7,241 nucleotides of DNA from an uncultured Phycisphaerales bacterium (lineage in GTDB: Bacteria; Planctomycetota; Phycisphaerae; WQYP01), in NCBI GenBank assembly GCA_937901265.1, contig CALCHA010000293.1, positions 1-7,241 on the forward strand, given 5' to 3'. Positions 6,266 through 7,241 of this stretch are shown one piece after another. The notes beneath the pieces were generated by a model. The model searched no databases, was not told the origin of the DNA, and saw only the letters and a program-made list of their open reading frames with translations. A program made the translations under genes and the position numbers. Each line of letters opens with the position of its first letter. Position 1 is the stretch's first letter.

Positions 6266-6304
6266 GGGGCGGCGGCGGACGACGTCGCCGCCCCTCTGTC
6301 TTCT
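6266..6304 (+). terminator. Strong GC-rich hairpin, probable terminator of the fasciclin gene
   Basis: Bases 6266-6277 pair with 6283-6294, giving 12 base pairs (eleven Watson-Crick pairs and one G-T wobble at 6275/6285) around a five-base loop GACGA. The outer nine pairs are perfect and almost all G-C. A pyrimidine-rich tail, TCTGTCTTCT (6295-6304), follows with six Ts in ten bases. Position, 45 bases after the fasciclin stop and before the sigma-factor start, suits an intrinsic terminator or an attenuator allowing partial read-through. The tail is not a pure T-run, so efficiency is uncertain. Confidence 0.65.
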
Positions 6305-6363
6305 CCCCTGGCCCTCCGCCATTGTCCCCTCCGCTTCCCCCGGTTAGCCTATCCCCGCACCTT

Positions 6364-6378
6364 GGAGATCCGCGGTTG
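6364..6378 (+). promoter_or_regulatory. Ribosome binding site and TTG start of the ECF sigma factor
   Basis: GGAG (6364-6367) stands eight bases before TTG 6376. The TTG starts translation just ahead of the first sigma-like residues. The in-frame ATG at 6253 would force translation through the hairpin at 6266-6294 and give a Gly/Arg/Pro-rich segment unlike any sigma factor. The in-frame ATG at 6427 would leave only about ten residues before sigma region 2 and has no clear site. Confidence 0.6.
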
Positions 6379-6969
6379 GCTGACCCCCTCACACCCACTG
6401 ACGCCGCACCCGATGACTTCGCGCTCATGTTCGCTCTGGCGGCCGGCGATGAGTCCGCGCTCAGGCAGCTCTACGACCGCCACAGGGCCCTCGTCAACGC
6501 CCTCGGTCTCCGCATGCTCCGCGATTCCCACGAGGCCGAACAACTCACTGTCGATGTTTTCTTTGAGCTCTGGACTGCCCGCGCACGCTATGACCACCAC
6601 CGCTCTCAACCCCTCACCTACATCCTCCGCGTGGCCCGCTCCCGCGCCCTTGATCGGCTGCGCAGGCGGCCGCCTCCCGCCGGGGTGTCCCTCGACCCTG
6701 CCGCCGGAATCGACGTTGCCTCGCCCCAGTTCCCCGATGCCCTGCAGGACGCCGAATCCCACGCCCTCGTCGCCACCGCGCTCGAAGAGCTCGATCCCGA
6801 ACAACGCCGCGCCCTCGAGTGCGCCTATTTCGAAGGCCTCTCCCATACCCAGATCGCCGACCGCCTCCAGCAGCCCCTGGGCACCGTCAAATCCCACATC
6901 CGCCTCGGCCTGGAACGCCTCCGCAACCGCCTCCGCCAGACCCTCGGCCGCGAAAGGAGGATGCCATGA
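6376..6969 (+). CDS. ECF-type RNA polymerase sigma factor
   Basis: With the TTG start the protein has 197 residues, the normal ECF size. Region 2 (about 29-97) shows LRQLYDRHRALVNALGLRML, AEQLTVDVFFELW and RSQPLTYILRVARSRALDRL, the core-binding and -10-recognition segments. Region 4 (about 133-185) shows LEELDPEQRRALECAYFEGL and the helix-turn-helix SHTQIADRLQQPLGTVKSHI, which reads the -35 element. A proline-rich linker (98-125) joins them, and region 3 is absent as expected. Such factors redirect RNA polymerase to a small regulon and are held inactive by an anti-sigma factor. The stop overlaps the next start by ATGA, so the pair is translationally coupled. General layout and neighbours resemble SigK/RskA, but assignment to a numbered ECF group needs a profile search. 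The 155-bp gap upstream contains the terminator hairpin and no promoter I can defend. Confidence 0.92.
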   Translation: MADPLTPTDAAPDDFALMFALAAGDESALRQLYDRHRALVNALGLRMLRDSHEAEQLTVDVFFELWTARARYDHHRSQPLTYILRVARSRALDRLRRRPPPAGVSLDPAAGIDVASPQFPDALQDAESHALVATALEELDPEQRRALECAYFEGLSHTQIADRLQQPLGTVKSHIRLGLERLRNRLRQTLGRERRMP

Positions 6970-7241
6970 CCTGCGAAGAACGCCATGACCTCCTCCTGCT
7001 TTACGTTGCCAATGCGCTCGACCCCGACGAGCGCGCCGCCCTCCAGCGCCACCTCGCCTCCGGCTGCCTCACCTGCGCCGCCGCCCTCGCCGAGGCGCAG
7101 GCCGCCTTCGACCGCATCCCCCTTTCCCTCGCGCCCGTTCCCCCCTCCCCCGATGCCTGGAGGCAGCTCGAAACGCGGCTGGAGCTGCACGCCCAGATGG
7201 AGCCCGCCCCGCAGCTCTCCGCCCCGCCCATGCGCATCGAG
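6966..7241 (+). CDS. Zinc-binding anti-sigma factor, N-terminal part (cut by window end)
   Basis: Ninety-two codons are visible with no stop. The start ATG overlaps the sigma-factor stop and is preceded by a near-perfect ribosome binding site, AGGAGG (6955-6960), five bases away. The N-terminus MTCEERHDLLLLYVANALDP and DERAALQRHLASGCLTC form an anti-sigma domain of the zinc-finger (ZAS) type: H29, C34 and C37, spaced H-x4-C-x2-C. After this come AAALAEAQAAFDRIPLSLAP and PDAWRQLETRLE, as in RskA-like proteins before their membrane helix. The helix and outer domain would lie beyond the window, so membrane location is not shown. By family, it binds and silences the ECF factor next to it and releases it on a signal, often redox or envelope stress. 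Which one applies here cannot be read from the sequence. Confidence 0.88.
   Translation, partial: MTCEERHDLLLLYVANALDPDERAALQRHLASGCLTCAAALAEAQAAFDRIPLSLAPVPPSPDAWRQLETRLELHAQMEPAPQLSAPPMRIE

Noticed and set aside
6253..6375. Longer N-terminus for the sigma factor from ATG 6253
   Set aside because: It would encode a Gly/Arg/Pro-rich stretch across a strong hairpin; the TTG at 6376 has the better-spaced ribosome binding site and gives a normal ECF length.

Overview
The window is about 7.2 kb of GC-rich, gene-dense bacterial DNA. Every gene I accept lies on the + strand: nine complete or nearly complete proteins and two cut by the window edges. From about position 1045 onward the codons end in C very often (gcc, ctc, atc, acc), which leaves long spurious ORFs in other frames and on the minus strand. 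The gene set (RibBA-type GTP cyclohydrolase II, orphan GlcE-like flavoprotein, PL4 rhamnogalacturonan lyase, secreted CAP and fasciclin proteins, ECF sigma with zinc-type anti-sigma) fits a free-living, plant-polysaccharide-using bacterium. I would guess a planctomycete of the Phycisphaerae type. That assignment is inference; no phylogenetic marker is present.

Layout. Positions 1-131 hold the 3' end of a ribBA-like gene. After a 71-bp AT-rich gap with an inverted repeat comes a type II toxin-antitoxin pair: RelE/HigB-like toxin (203-571), overlapping by ATGA an XRE-family antitoxin (568-1026). Only 18 bp later a secreted CAP/SCP-domain protein begins (1045-1752). A GlcE-like FAD-binding protein follows (1861-2997), without glcD or glcF beside it. 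Next come a secreted rhamnogalacturonan lyase with catalytic, FnIII-like and CBM-like domains (3101-4981) and a small YfcE/MJ0936-type metallophosphoesterase (5034-5534).

The last third looks like a regulatory module. A secreted single-domain fasciclin (FAS1) protein (5669-6220) is followed by a strong GC-rich hairpin, an ECF sigma factor most likely starting at TTG 6376, and an overlapping zinc-binding anti-sigma factor that runs off the window (6966 onward). FAS1, ECF sigma and anti-sigma side by side recalls the mycobacterial SigK-RskA regulon, whose main targets MPT70 and MPT83 are FAS1 proteins. A dedicated envelope-stress or redox circuit controlling the fasciclin protein is the most interesting hypothesis here.

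No rRNA, tRNA, CRISPR array, transposase or insertion sequence was seen, and no intergenic gap exceeds about 155 bp. I see no clear evidence of a wholly new system. The points worth a second look are the FAS1/ECF/anti-sigma module, the coupling of a toxin-antitoxin pair to a secreted CAP protein, and an insertion inside that CAP domain.
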